Shown: positions 26,531 to 36,529, numbered from the stretch's first letter. The stretch: DNA of 64,000 bases from an uncultured Allomuricauda sp. (GCF_947495325.1 NZ_CANLYK010000001.1:186001-250000); one strand, 5' to 3'. The notes: generated from the sequence alone by a model not told the origin. Numbers and translations: made by a program.

Positions 26531-27708
26531 AACAAATTATTAAATCTGTATTGTACATATCACTATTTATTTCTTCATTTCAAATGATTTCGCAAATTCA
26601 AAATGGTAGTTTTAAGTTAATTAATGCGGACACGGACACGGAACTAATAACATTTACGGACAACCTTTCATGGAACCTTGATGTAGCGGATGCATTAAAC
26701 CTTGTGGCGGAACCAAGTGCTGCTTACACCAATGTTAATTTTGTACTTAGCAATGGTCATAGTCGTCAGGAGGGAACAGCACCCTATGCCGCCTATGGTG
26801 ACGTGGGCGGGGATTACGGAAATGTGCCCGGAAATCCTACTTATTTTGGATGGTACCCTACGGAGGGTAATCTAGATTTTACGGTAGAATACCTGAATAA
26901 TGGTACCGTATTAGCTACAGATACCTTTACCATAACTTTTTTTAGGGCTACCACTATACTTTCATTCACATCTTTTACCTCCGCATTGGAAGGAACAAAT
27001 GGGGTCAGGTTAAATTGGTCGGTTAATGACAGTTATTTGGCTTCGAATGGAAGGATTGCTTATAGCGAAGGGAACAGTTATGACCCAAGCAACAATATAG
27101 CATTGTTTGATTTTCCATCTGGAGTTTATTCCTATTTGATTCCGGATTTGGATTTTGACAAGACCTATAGTTTTGCAATAGATTTAAACAAAAGTAGCAG
27201 TGCTACTAACTCAAATTCAGGCCCGCTTAGTGATTTTACAACCATAACTATTCCTGAGAACCCAAATGGTTCATCAACGGGGTATTGGATTAAATCAGGT
27301 TCCGATATCTATTATGATTCTGGGAATGTAGGAATAGCGACCCAAAATATTGGCAATTGGCAGTTGGCAGTTGGTGGAAAGATCAGGGCCGAAGAAATTA
27401 AAGTAGAGACGGGTTGGGCCGATTATGTCTTTAAGGAAGGTTACCACCTACCCACTCTAGAAGAAGTGGAAAAGCATATTCAAGAAAAAGGGCATCTCAT
27501 CAACATTCCTTCCGCAAAGGAAGTGGAAGAAAACGGTATTCAACTGGGTGAGATGAACAAACTGCTCCTGGAGAAGATAGAGGAGCAAACGCTTTATATA
27601 CTGCAACAACAAAAGCAGATTAGACAACAAAAAGAAAAGAACAAAAGTCTTGAAGGAAGGCTTGTCAAACTAGAACAGTTAACTACCATCCTTAAAAATC
27701 AAAAGTAG
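26527..27708 (+). CDS. Exported coiled-coil protein, toxin-cassette partner 2
   Basis: 393 aa with a signal peptide (SVLYISLFISSFQMISQ). The first ~250 residues hold two or three immunoglobulin-like beta-sandwich units of no named family. The C-terminal ~125 residues repeat the preceding protein's block: GNVGIATQNIGNWQLAVGGK, 'EIKVETGWADYVFKEGYHLP', 'LEEVEKHIQEKGHL', 'PSAKEVEENGIQLGEMN' and a heptad coiled coil to the end. Overlap with the upstream gene is 4 bp, and the Rhs gene starts two bases after its stop, so the three are one operon. Paralogy with the previous gene suggests they form a mixed complex. Confidence 0.75.
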   Translation: MKQIIKSVLYISLFISSFQMISQIQNGSFKLINADTDTELITFTDNLSWNLDVADALNLVAEPSAAYTNVNFVLSNGHSRQEGTAPYAAYGDVGGDYGNVPGNPTYFGWYPTEGNLDFTVEYLNNGTVLATDTFTITFFRATTILSFTSFTSALEGTNGVRLNWSVNDSYLASNGRIAYSEGNSYDPSNNIALFDFPSGVYSYLIPDLDFDKTYSFAIDLNKSSSATNSNSGPLSDFTTITIPENPNGSSTGYWIKSGSDIYYDSGNVGIATQNIGNWQLAVGGKIRAEEIKVETGWADYVFKEGYHLPTLEEVEKHIQEKGHLINIPSAKEVEENGIQLGEMNKLLLEKIEEQTLYILQQQKQIRQQKEKNKSLEGRLVKLEQLTTILKNQK

Positions 27709-27710
27709 AT

Positions 27711-30700
27711 ATGAAGAAAACACTCTTATGTATCATTATATTGGGTTTTGCCAAAAGCTGGTCCCAGACCACCTCGGAAAACTATACCAAAACCTATGAG
27801 CCCAAGTCGGCCTTTACCATTACTGAGCTTGACAATCTGATATCTGACCCTACTACGCCAGCCAGTATTGACTTGAGCAATCCGGTAAGCAGCGGAACTT
27901 ATGAGGCCAAAGAACAGATTACCTTAAGCAATGGTTTTCATGCCACAGGAAATGTAAGTATTAAGATTGTAGGTTTTCATGAAGAAGTATTGGAAACTGT
28001 AACCTATTCTGATGGACTGGGCAGATCAACCCAAAGTATTGCCAAAGGTCATAGCCCAGATGGGTACGATATTGTAAGGTTTGCAGAATATGACCAATAC
28101 GGCAGAACGGAAAAAACATATCTTCCGTATCCTACCACCCAGAGAACGGGCAATATCATTGCGAACCCTTTATCACAACAACAAAGCTATTACCAGACAA
28201 ACTATGGTGATACCTATGCCTACGGACAAACAATTTCCGATGATTCTCCTTTGAATCGGACCATCGAAGTATCAAGTCCGGGCTACGATTGGCGAATAAT
28301 AACTGGTAGTGACAATGACCATACGGTTAAAAGGGAATATGATACCAATATTTCAACTCTTGAGATTGTAAAGTTCACTGTGGATGATTCCGGTAGTACC
28401 CCTATAGTAAACAAAGGGGCTTATGTTACCAAGGAATTATTTAAGAATATCGTTAAAAATGAAAACTGGCAAACTTCCGACGGGCAGCTGAATACTATAG
28501 AGGCCTACACGGATAAAAATGGCAGAACAATCGCCCGAGTAGTTTTTAAAGAGGTTTCTGGAACGGTTGAAAAGCGTGTCACACAAAATGTCTATGACAA
28601 GCAAGGGAGGTTACGCTATATCCTGCCCCCTAAAGCTTTGGTCAGTGTAACAACCAGTTCTGGAACATATACTATAGATGATGATTTGGTATACCAATAC
28701 CAATATGACGATTACAATCGACAAATTGCCCAAAGGGGGCCTGGAAGGGATTGGGAGTATTTGGTCTACGATCAGTTGGATCGACCCATTTTGACCCAAG
28801 ATGCCAATTTGGATGCCAATAACGAATGGCTTTTCACTAAATATGATGTCTTTGGACGTCCTATTTATTCAGGGATATATAGCTCTACAAAAAGTAGAGA
28901 CCAGCTACAGACAGATGTTGACAACTATATCAACGGCAATACCAACAACAAATCTAACGTAGAGACCAGCACCACTGGAACCACTTCCGTAGGTGGCATC
29001 GCTATGAACTATACTAACGATGCTTTTCCCACTGGTAGTATTTCAGAAGTACTTTCTGTTAATTATTATGATGATTATTCCTTTACAGATGCAGATAAAC
29101 CAACCACCCCTACGTCCATTCAAGGACAAACTGTAACCACTAGGACGCAGGGACTACAAACCGCTAATTTTACCAAGACCCTGGGGCAATCTACCTGGAC
29201 TAAACTCTATAGCTATTATGATGAAAAGGGTCGGGAAATTAAAATCTATAACAGAAACCATCTGGGAGGGTATACCACCACTGAAAGCGAACTGGACTTT
29301 AGGGGCAAAACGGATTTGGCCATTACCAAACACAAGCGAACCAATGCCGCTACGGAATTGACCATTGAGGATCGTTTTACCTATGATTATGCGGAACGTT
29401 CCCTGGGCCATTTTCAAAAAATTGATGGCCAGGCCGAGGAGCGGATATCGGAAAATGAGTATGATGAGATGGGAATGCTCATTAAAAAGAAGGTGGGGGG
29501 GAATTCATCATCCACTTTGCCTTTACAAGAATTAAATTACACGTATAACATCAGAGGGCAGTTCAAAAGCCTGAATGATATTGACAACCCTGGTAATGAT
29601 TTGTTTTCTTTTAAAATAAATTATAATGATCCCACTTCGGGCTTTTATAACATGCCTTCTTCCATTACAGACCATAATGTGGACCCACAATATAATGGAA
29701 ACATTGCACAGACCATTTGGCGTGAAAACGATGATTATATTAAAAGCTATAAATACAATTATGACGAATTGAACCGGTTGATTTCTAGTAAATATCAATT
29801 TAGTAGGGAGCCTACAACATATTCCTATGGTGGACTTAATACCAACATTACCTATGATGAGAATGGGAATGTAAGGACATTGGTTCGCAAGCTCAGTAGC
29901 GTTGAGGCAGACGGACTCACCTACAGCTATGGCAGTTCTGGCAATCAATTGCTTTATGTTACGGATACCAATTCAAATCCTTCTGCAGGGTTTTTCAAAG
30001 ACCTGAATACCTCAGGCAATGATTATGACTATGATGCCAATGGCAATATGACCAAAGACCTTAACAAGGGAATTACCAATATTGCCTATAACCATCTGGA
30101 CTTGGTCAATACAGTTAGCTTACCAAGCAATAAAAGCGTAACCTTTTTATATGATGCCAGCGGTGCCAAACTGCAAAAAAAGTATCTAAATGGTTCTACT
30201 ACGGTTACTGCCACAGATTATTTGGGGGGCTTTCAGTATACAGATGGCAACCTTCAATTCATTCCGACTCCGGAAGGATATATATATTATAATGGCGGCA
30301 GCTATAAACATATGTATGTTTATACAGATCATTTGGGCAATAATCGTGTAAGTTATACGGATACCAACGGTAACGGCAGTATTGAAAGTGGTGAATTGGC
30401 CTCTAAACGCAGTTATTACCCTTTTGGTTTACAGCATGCTGGGGCTTTTCAATACCAAGATGGATTGGCAGCCGTATATAAATATACCTTCCAAGGTAAG
30501 GAATATCAGGATGAGGATGGCCTTGACTGGCACGACTTTGGTTCCAGGATGTATGATTCTCAACTTGGCCGTTGGATGGCCACTGATCCCCAAAACCAGT
30601 TTGGAAGTCCTTACCTAGCTATGGGTAATAACCCAATTGTAATGTTGGATCCAGATGGAGAATGGGTACACATATTAGCCGGTGCATTAATAGGTGGAAC

Positions 30701-31658
30701 AATTAACTTAATTTCTAATTGGGATAACATTGATAATTTTTGGGAAGGTGCTGCTGCATTTGGTAGTGGTGCCCTAGTGGGAGGTGCCACAGCATTATGT
30801 GGAGCGTGTGGGTCCGCTACACTAATTGCAGCTGGAGGAGGAGCATTGTTAGGTGCCACAAATAATGTAATTGCTCAAACTGGAAATGGAGTAGGGCTAA
30901 CTGATGTCCAATGGGATCAAGTAGGATTAAATGCTACCGTTGGAGCTATTTCTGGTGTGGCGGCACGTGGTGCAAGCCAATGGGCAACAAAAAACCTTTC
31001 AAGCCCTCTAATTAATGAGTTGGGAATAAAAAGTCCTGCTATAGCAGATGGAATTAATGGAATGGTGGGAGGGTCTGCTGGAGGCATTGCAGGTGGTTTT
31101 ACAAGCGGTTATGCTCTATCAGGAGGTAACTTAGACGTTGCATTGCAAGGAGCAAAAACGGGAGCAACTACAGGAGCGATTATCGGACTGGGAAGTGGCC
31201 TCGGAACAGGTTATTACAATGCTAAGAAAAATAACATCAATCCTTGGAGTGGTAAGTCACTTTCTTCAAATGAGAAAGGCGATTTGGGAGTTAAATTGGC
31301 ATTGAAAGATTTAAAGAAAATCGGAGCTAAAATTCTTGGAAGAAGTCCTGCAAAGTATACCTTAAATGAAAGATCTGGATACACGGACTTACTAGCTGAA
31401 ATAGATGGAGAAATTGTTATGGTTGAAGTAAAGTATGGTGAATCCTATAACTCTACCTCAAACCCTGGAAAAATAAATCCAAACCAAAGAATAAATTATT
31501 CAAGAATAAATGATGGGGCATTGCCAAGTTTACAAGGTCCAAATGGTGTGAATGCGTTGAATAGCACTACGGTGCCTGCTGCCAATCCATTTAAGGTTAT
31601 TGTGATATATTATCCTTATGCTGGAGCTGCTCCAATTATTTATAGTCCTTGGAGATAA
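27711..31658 (+). CDS. Rhs polymorphic toxin with PD-(D/E)XK-like nuclease C-terminus
   Basis: 1315 aa with a signal peptide (KTLLCIIILGFAKSWSQ). The N-terminal part has a DUF6443-like opening ('YSDGLGRSTQSIAKGHSPDG'). RHS/YD repeats run through the protein (YDKQGRLRYI, YDQLDRPI, YDYDANGNMTKD). The RHS core ends at ~residues 939-985 (DWHDFGSRMYDSQLGRWMATD, then MGNNPIVMLDPDG). A glycine-rich hydrophobic stretch (~985-1180) follows, and the last ~110 residues carry E1220, D1226 and E1239-V-K1241 in the order and spacing of PD-(D/E)XK nucleases. The RHS part would encapsulate the toxin, and cleavage after the DPDG core would free it. The probable immunity gene follows directly. Confidence 0.85.
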   Translation: MKKTLLCIIILGFAKSWSQTTSENYTKTYEPKSAFTITELDNLISDPTTPASIDLSNPVSSGTYEAKEQITLSNGFHATGNVSIKIVGFHEEVLETVTYSDGLGRSTQSIAKGHSPDGYDIVRFAEYDQYGRTEKTYLPYPTTQRTGNIIANPLSQQQSYYQTNYGDTYAYGQTISDDSPLNRTIEVSSPGYDWRIITGSDNDHTVKREYDTNISTLEIVKFTVDDSGSTPIVNKGAYVTKELFKNIVKNENWQTSDGQLNTIEAYTDKNGRTIARVVFKEVSGTVEKRVTQNVYDKQGRLRYILPPKALVSVTTSSGTYTIDDDLVYQYQYDDYNRQIAQRGPGRDWEYLVYDQLDRPILTQDANLDANNEWLFTKYDVFGRPIYSGIYSSTKSRDQLQTDVDNYINGNTNNKSNVETSTTGTTSVGGIAMNYTNDAFPTGSISEVLSVNYYDDYSFTDADKPTTPTSIQGQTVTTRTQGLQTANFTKTLGQSTWTKLYSYYDEKGREIKIYNRNHLGGYTTTESELDFRGKTDLAITKHKRTNAATELTIEDRFTYDYAERSLGHFQKIDGQAEERISENEYDEMGMLIKKKVGGNSSSTLPLQELNYTYNIRGQFKSLNDIDNPGNDLFSFKINYNDPTSGFYNMPSSITDHNVDPQYNGNIAQTIWRENDDYIKSYKYNYDELNRLISSKYQFSREPTTYSYGGLNTNITYDENGNVRTLVRKLSSVEADGLTYSYGSSGNQLLYVTDTNSNPSAGFFKDLNTSGNDYDYDANGNMTKDLNKGITNIAYNHLDLVNTVSLPSNKSVTFLYDASGAKLQKKYLNGSTTVTATDYLGGFQYTDGNLQFIPTPEGYIYYNGGSYKHMYVYTDHLGNNRVSYTDTNGNGSIESGELASKRSYYPFGLQHAGAFQYQDGLAAVYKYTFQGKEYQDEDGLDWHDFGSRMYDSQLGRWMATDPQNQFGSPYLAMGNNPIVMLDPDGEWVHILAGALIGGTINLISNWDNIDNFWEGAAAFGSGALVGGATALCGACGSATLIAAGGGALLGATNNVIAQTGNGVGLTDVQWDQVGLNATVGAISGVAARGASQWATKNLSSPLINELGIKSPAIADGINGMVGGSAGGIAGGFTSGYALSGGNLDVALQGAKTGATTGAIIGLGSGLGTGYYNAKKNNINPWSGKSLSSNEKGDLGVKLALKDLKKIGAKILGRSPAKYTLNERSGYTDLLAEIDGEIVMVEVKYGESYNSTSNPGKINPNQRINYSRINDGALPSLQGPNGVNALNSTTVPAANPFKVIVIYYPYAGAAPIIYSPWR

Positions 31659-31675
31659 AATCTTATCTTTTGGTT

Positions 31676-32401
31676 ATGAAAACAATTCGAGAACTGGAAA
31701 AAATAATTGATTTGAAACTTGAAGAAAAGTTTAAGTCGATTGGTTACGTTTTGACGGAAGAAAATATTTTTACTAGACTCTATCATGAAGGTAAGGAAAG
31801 TTTTATAATGATTAATAAAACAAGAAGTAAAACTGAAAAGATATGTTTTGTCAATCCATTGATTGGATTTGTCAATTATGAAGTTGAGAATATTGGTCAA
31901 ATTGTGGCTCCTGAATTCTATGGCCCAGGATATAGAGTAAATACAATAACCCAATCCTTAGGATATTTTACAAAAAAAAGAGAATTTATGGAATGGGAAT
32001 TTTTCTTGGATAAGAATCCATCAACAATTGAACGAACCACATCGTCTCTTGTAAAAACAATCAAAAGATTCGCTATACCTAAGATGGAATTGTTAAGCAA
32101 TGATTATGAACTCTTCCAAGCCATGGAAAACAATGATATTGGTTTGCAGATAACCAATCGGGTAAAAGCTCCTATATTATTATATGTTATGAGCAACAAG
32201 GAGGAAGCTTTAAATCTTGTCACCAAAAAACTTGATGAACTAAGACCTTCCAAAAAAGATACTTCTCTTGAGGAACCTGATAATTTCAAATCAGTGGAAG
32301 AAGCTTGGTCTTTTTATAGAAGAGACAAAGACCCACGTTACTACTATAATTATTTGCAGTTTCACAATAGGTTTATAAACTATATAAAGGAAAACAGATA
32401 A
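31676..32401 (+). CDS. Probable immunity protein of the Rhs nuclease
   Basis: 241 aa from the ATG at 31676, 18 bp after the toxin stop; an earlier in-frame ATG at 31649 would overlap the toxin gene. No signal peptide, acidic and basic patches mixed, alpha/beta, no domain I can name. Its place directly after a toxin tip with no other function in sight, and no similarity to the neighbours, makes it the immunity candidate. It would bind and block the nuclease domain in the cytoplasm. The C-terminal third is helical with 'EEAWSFYRRDKDPRYYYNYL', seen from sequence only. Confidence 0.65.
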   Translation: MKTIRELEKIIDLKLEEKFKSIGYVLTEENIFTRLYHEGKESFIMINKTRSKTEKICFVNPLIGFVNYEVENIGQIVAPEFYGPGYRVNTITQSLGYFTKKREFMEWEFFLDKNPSTIERTTSSLVKTIKRFAIPKMELLSNDYELFQAMENNDIGLQITNRVKAPILLYVMSNKEEALNLVTKKLDELRPSKKDTSLEEPDNFKSVEEAWSFYRRDKDPRYYYNYLQFHNRFINYIKENR

Positions 32402-32419
32402 TCCCAAAACATCAGAAAA

Positions 32420-35400
32420 ATGAAAATAATATTAAAAACACTTTTTTTCTTAATTTTTGCAATAGGTACCGCTATGGCCCAAGAGTCGGATATTACGACC
32501 CCAGAAACTTCGCCATTTAGCACAGGGATAGGTATAGAGGGGTTGGTGCAAAATTCGGTTAGCGAAGTTACGGGTAAGGTGGCTTTTTCCGTGCCAGTGG
32601 CCAATATAGTGGCACGTTCTGTTTCGTATCCGGTAAGCCTAGCCTATAATGGGGCCGCAGCTTTTGATCAGGCCCAGCAGGTTCATAAATACAGTCCGGT
32701 GAGCCCTGTTGGCGTAGGATTTTCCCTAAATGTCCCTAAAATTCTAGTGGATCATAAAGGCACAGCGGCAAGGGATGATGATACCTTCTATTTAATGGAT
32801 GGCACCGGTAATACCAAATTGTTCTGCACTAATAAGAATATTATTGATGCTCCTGCCACAGGTGATAGTTATATGGAGTTTGAAATGGAGAAATACGCAC
32901 CCTATAAAATACGATATAAGGTGAGTACCGCAGACTTTGTAAACAGTATTTATACCGTAACACCCCAGGACTATTGGCAGATTACAGATGATAAGGGCAT
33001 AATTTATACGTATGGAGGTACTTCAAATGCAAGGGAACACGTAATTGCATGGGACAATTGGATTGGAGACTCAGAGTATCTTTGGGATACAAGCTATCAC
33101 ACCGTAGTATGGAATTTGTCCAAAGTACAAGATCAATGGGGCAATAATCTTACTTTTTCGTACGACCAGGTTGAGGAGCAAATAAACGCAAGTCCCTTAG
33201 TTCACACTGAAGCTTCCTACATAGAAGAAATAACTTCTTCAACTGGTGGAAAAATTACTTTTCAATATGGAGACAAACTTGCCTCAGATTATTATGAACC
33301 ACATCAGGAAAGGTCGGAACCTGACCCATATCAGGAAAGATATGAAAAAAAGTATCTGCAAAATGTTAAGACATACGATATCTCCGATCAGTTGATAAGT
33401 ACGTTGGAGTTGTCACATTCCTATGTGAATACAGCGCTTGGAGAACGCAAAATGTATTTGGATAAGTTGACGTTGAAGGATAAGGATGGAAATGCCCAAC
33501 CTTCTCAAGATTTTGACTACTATACTACGGGAACTTTCGAAGGTGGAATAGAAAAAATAACCTATCCAGCAGGTGGTTCCGTAACATACAATTATGAGAA
33601 CAAGCTTCTATTTTCCAATACTTCCAATAGATTTACTGGGACAAATCCAAGTACTTCCGGTTATTATTTTCATGGATCCTACGTTCAAGACAAATATGTA
33701 ATTAACCTCTTTAAATCCAGTAGCCCAATAAGTGGCAATAAATATCGCTTTAAAATGATTCGTCATTGGTGGGATGGAGAGAATTGGCTTTCAGATGAGT
33801 TTATATTTCCACATTTATTGAGCGACGAGCAAGGGGCAAGAATGGATGAATTTTTGAGTGTTTTTGAAGATGATTTTTACGGGTTTCTCTATTTTGACCG
33901 AAGTATTGATAGAGGATATCTGTATTTGTTTCATCTAGAAGATAGCGGTTTAACATGGAAATATAACGCATACAACTATTTTTCGTTGCAATCCAATAAC
34001 AACGATAATCAAGACTTTCCATATAAAGACCCCAGGTTGTTGTCCGGGGATGGTTTTGTGGCGGTTGGTGAAAATGAATCCACCAATGGTAGATTACATA
34101 CCTATGTCTGGAACGGTAGCAGCTGGAATACACAAACTATTAATCAAGGCATTGGTACCTACTATTATGCGGCAGCCAATAATTTCATCATTTCATTGGA
34201 TGAAAATGGGAATGGAACTGATTTAATTACTGGTGCTACCCATGGGGACTATTATTATATTCACTATTTGGATAATGAAAAGATTTGGCAAACCAAATCC
34301 TGGTCTTCTAAAATTGATTATGATTTCACCTATGTTGCCGCTACAAATGACCCTAGTTATTTTTACCCCTATAACAATATGGTTGGCTTTATGGCGGATA
34401 ATAATAACGAATTTGTATTGCGTTGGGACACAAACTACAATCTTATTGCTGTTGATGACTTTTTTGGAGCGCATCCAGATTCGTATCCTATGTATCCATC
34501 CATGGGGTCGATGATTACACTCCAAAACAGTTGGTACAATAGTTTTCCTGAAACGTCGGCCAGATTTGACGGTGACAGTTGGACCACCATCGATTTAAAT
34601 CCTGATAATTATAACAGTTATGGATCCACGGCTTTTGGCCAGGATTTTGTGTTGATGTATAACAGGGTCAAAAATGATTTCTATAAAACTTCCTATTCTT
34701 ACTTTGATCCAGACACAAATCAATGGAATTCAGGGACCTTTAGCCATATTACTCCTTGGTCCTCGCATTATCATCTGGCAGTGAGTTATAATCAAGATTT
34801 TTTCGTTGCAGGGAACAGAATTGGAAAGTTTAACAATCAACTGTCAAAGTTTGACGCTTTAATATCCTTATCCGGGGACAATCATATGACCTACTCAAAT
34901 ACGCTCAATTATAGTTTTGTGGGCATAAACAATAGCGGGAGCTACTCCAAAGGTTTATTGTACAGAGTGGATAAAAATACAGGAAATATTGTCAATATCG
35001 ATTTAGGGTATAAGACATATGCTGCTGGTGTTATAAAGTTTGGAGGTTACAATCATTTTTTAACAACAAAGAGTATGTTTCTGAGAAGTTATGGAGGATC
35101 AAGTTTCTCAACTTATTTGTATAGGATCATTGATGATGAAGTAGGCAATAATGTATACGATATTGTTGTGTCCGATATGCAAGTTGACAATGGCGATAAT
35201 GAGGTAAGGACTATAGATTATGTTTATAATAGTCCCAATTCTATTCCGGAGGGTGAAAGTACTTTTTATGGGGAAGTAATTGTGCAAAACAAGGGCTTTG
35301 GATCCGGCAATATTGGCCGAACTATAAAATATTTTAATACAGGAGAAGATGATGTGCAAATGGCAGGCTTGCCTACTAAGGTTGTTGCGGAGGATAAAAA

Positions 35401-36226
35401 TGGTAATCCTGTGAGTGAAACGGAAACCGTTTGGAAGAAATTCACTAAAAATTATATCAATTCTGCGTATAAAACGGTTGGGGTAGGTCATTATGTAAGA
35501 CCAGAGCAAACCATTGAAAAAATCATTTTTAATAGTGATGAAGTGGTTACAGAGACTACAAATAGCTATAATACCATTGGCATGTTAGCAAGCTCTTCTA
35601 GGGTAAACAGTAATGGAGATACAGAGGTAACTTCAACCCAATACGCATACTTAACCTATTCATTCTTAAATGACCGGAATATGTTGAGTTTTCCCTACCA
35701 GACAACTACACTTATTGGAGGCACAACCGCAGCGGTAGAACAGTCTATTTGGAAATTGGACGGGGGGAGAGCGTATGCTTACCAAAACAAATCTGGAACA
35801 AATACAAGTACTTTGCGGATAAACAATGAAATTACCAAAGTGGACGCCTACGGTAATGTACAGGAAAGCAACAACGGGCAGGGTATCTATAAAACAAAAC
35901 TGTATGGCTATGACAATCTATATCCCGTGGCGACCATTACCAATGCAGAATATAACGATGTTGTTGCTGAGTTAAATGTTAGCTATTCACAATTACAGAA
36001 TTTGACCAGCACCTTGGAATCAGAATTGGATGACCTATATAATGGATTGCCTGGGGCTATGTTGAACATCAATATTTATGATGATCAGGGCAGGGTAGTT
36101 AGAACTTTAGATGAACGTGGTGAGGCAGTCAATTTTGTTTACGATTCATTTGGTAGATTGGAGTATACCACTGATGCCGACGACAAGGTAATTCAGAAGA
36201 AGGAATATAATTTTGCTAGCAATTAA
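32420..36226 (+). CDS. Exported SpvB/TcB-like Rhs half-protein without toxin tip
   Basis: 1268 aa with a signal peptide (FFLIFAIGTAMAQ). Residues ~45-120 carry the SpvB-type opening 'GKVAFSVPVA... YPVSLAYNGAA' and 'PVGVGFSLNVPKILVD'. Residues ~380-900 hold repeated blades such as 'VWNGSSWNTQTI' and 'RFDGDSWTTIDL', suggestive of a beta-propeller. RHS/YD repeats return at the C-terminus (YDDQGRVVRTLDERG, YDSFGRLEYTTDAD). There is no RHS core and no extra C-terminal toxin domain. This arrangement resembles TcB, which with an Rhs TcC forms a toxin cocoon. It is the last gene of the cassette; a terminator follows at 36291. Confidence 0.7.
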   Translation: MKIILKTLFFLIFAIGTAMAQESDITTPETSPFSTGIGIEGLVQNSVSEVTGKVAFSVPVANIVARSVSYPVSLAYNGAAAFDQAQQVHKYSPVSPVGVGFSLNVPKILVDHKGTAARDDDTFYLMDGTGNTKLFCTNKNIIDAPATGDSYMEFEMEKYAPYKIRYKVSTADFVNSIYTVTPQDYWQITDDKGIIYTYGGTSNAREHVIAWDNWIGDSEYLWDTSYHTVVWNLSKVQDQWGNNLTFSYDQVEEQINASPLVHTEASYIEEITSSTGGKITFQYGDKLASDYYEPHQERSEPDPYQERYEKKYLQNVKTYDISDQLISTLELSHSYVNTALGERKMYLDKLTLKDKDGNAQPSQDFDYYTTGTFEGGIEKITYPAGGSVTYNYENKLLFSNTSNRFTGTNPSTSGYYFHGSYVQDKYVINLFKSSSPISGNKYRFKMIRHWWDGENWLSDEFIFPHLLSDEQGARMDEFLSVFEDDFYGFLYFDRSIDRGYLYLFHLEDSGLTWKYNAYNYFSLQSNNNDNQDFPYKDPRLLSGDGFVAVGENESTNGRLHTYVWNGSSWNTQTINQGIGTYYYAAANNFIISLDENGNGTDLITGATHGDYYYIHYLDNEKIWQTKSWSSKIDYDFTYVAATNDPSYFYPYNNMVGFMADNNNEFVLRWDTNYNLIAVDDFFGAHPDSYPMYPSMGSMITLQNSWYNSFPETSARFDGDSWTTIDLNPDNYNSYGSTAFGQDFVLMYNRVKNDFYKTSYSYFDPDTNQWNSGTFSHITPWSSHYHLAVSYNQDFFVAGNRIGKFNNQLSKFDALISLSGDNHMTYSNTLNYSFVGINNSGSYSKGLLYRVDKNTGNIVNIDLGYKTYAAGVIKFGGYNHFLTTKSMFLRSYGGSSFSTYLYRIIDDEVGNNVYDIVVSDMQVDNGDNEVRTIDYVYNSPNSIPEGESTFYGEVIVQNKGFGSGNIGRTIKYFNTGEDDVQMAGLPTKVVAEDKNGNPVSETETVWKKFTKNYINSAYKTVGVGHYVRPEQTIEKIIFNSDEVVTETTNSYNTIGMLASSSRVNSNGDTEVTSTQYAYLTYSFLNDRNMLSFPYQTTTLIGGTTAAVEQSIWKLDGGRAYAYQNKSGTNTSTLRINNEITKVDAYGNVQESNNGQGIYKTKLYGYDNLYPVATITNAEYNDVVAELNVSYSQLQNLTSTLESELDDLYNGLPGAMLNINIYDDQGRVVRTLDERGEAVNFVYDSFGRLEYTTDADDKVIQKKEYNFASN

Positions 36227-36290
36227 GTTCTGAAACCCTCGCTTCCACTAGATTTTATCTGGTGGCGAAAGAAAGCAATATCAAAGACAA

Positions 36291-36320
36291 AAAAGCCACG
36301 GCAATACTGTCGTGGCTTTT
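36291..36320 (+). terminator. Terminator hairpin after the toxin cassette
   Basis: A perfect 10-bp stem AAAAGCCACG / CGTGGCTTTT with a 10-nt loop ends in T residues on the plus strand and A residues on the other, so it can work in both directions. It lies 65 bp after the SpvB-like gene stop. Related copies occur at 36485 and 38842. Confidence 0.75.
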
Positions 36321-36350
36321 GGTTCTTAAATGAAGGACAGTAACAGTATA

Positions 36351-36420
36351 GATTTCTCGCTTCGCTCGAAATGGCGTAGGAAGGTCATTTCGAAATGAAA
36401 TGCGAAGCATTGATTGAGAC
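36351..36420. repeat. Flavobacterial palindromic repeat, copy a
   Basis: Contains GATTTCTCGCTTCGCTCGAA at 36351 and, inverted, TCATTTCGAAATGAAATGCG at 36395 with TTGATTGAGA. This is one unit of the repeat family found again at 37426-37557 and 38896-39392. A run of eight C residues follows at 36420-36427. The rest of 36227-36529 holds two hairpins and no gene. Confidence 0.7.
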
Positions 36421-36484
36421 CCCCCCCGCTCCCGCTAGTCTGCGACTAGTGGCCAGTATGAGTAAGAAAAAACAAAAAGATAAG

Positions 36485-36512
36485 GCCACGGCTATTTTTA
36501 GCTGTGGCTTTT
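36485..36512 (+). terminator. Second terminator-like hairpin
   Basis: Stem GCCACGGCTA / TAGCTGTGGC (one wobble pair), loop TTTT, followed by TTTT. It sits between the toxin cassette and the minus-strand gene at 36530, just beyond that gene's stop. It may serve as a backup terminator for the plus-strand operon. Confidence 0.6.
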
Positions 36513-36529
36513 CTAGCTAAACGAATCAA

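Noticed and set aside
29490-29502. Seven-G run in the Rhs gene as a phase switch
   Set aside because: Short, within a Gly-rich coding stretch and without repeat context; not enough to claim slippage control.
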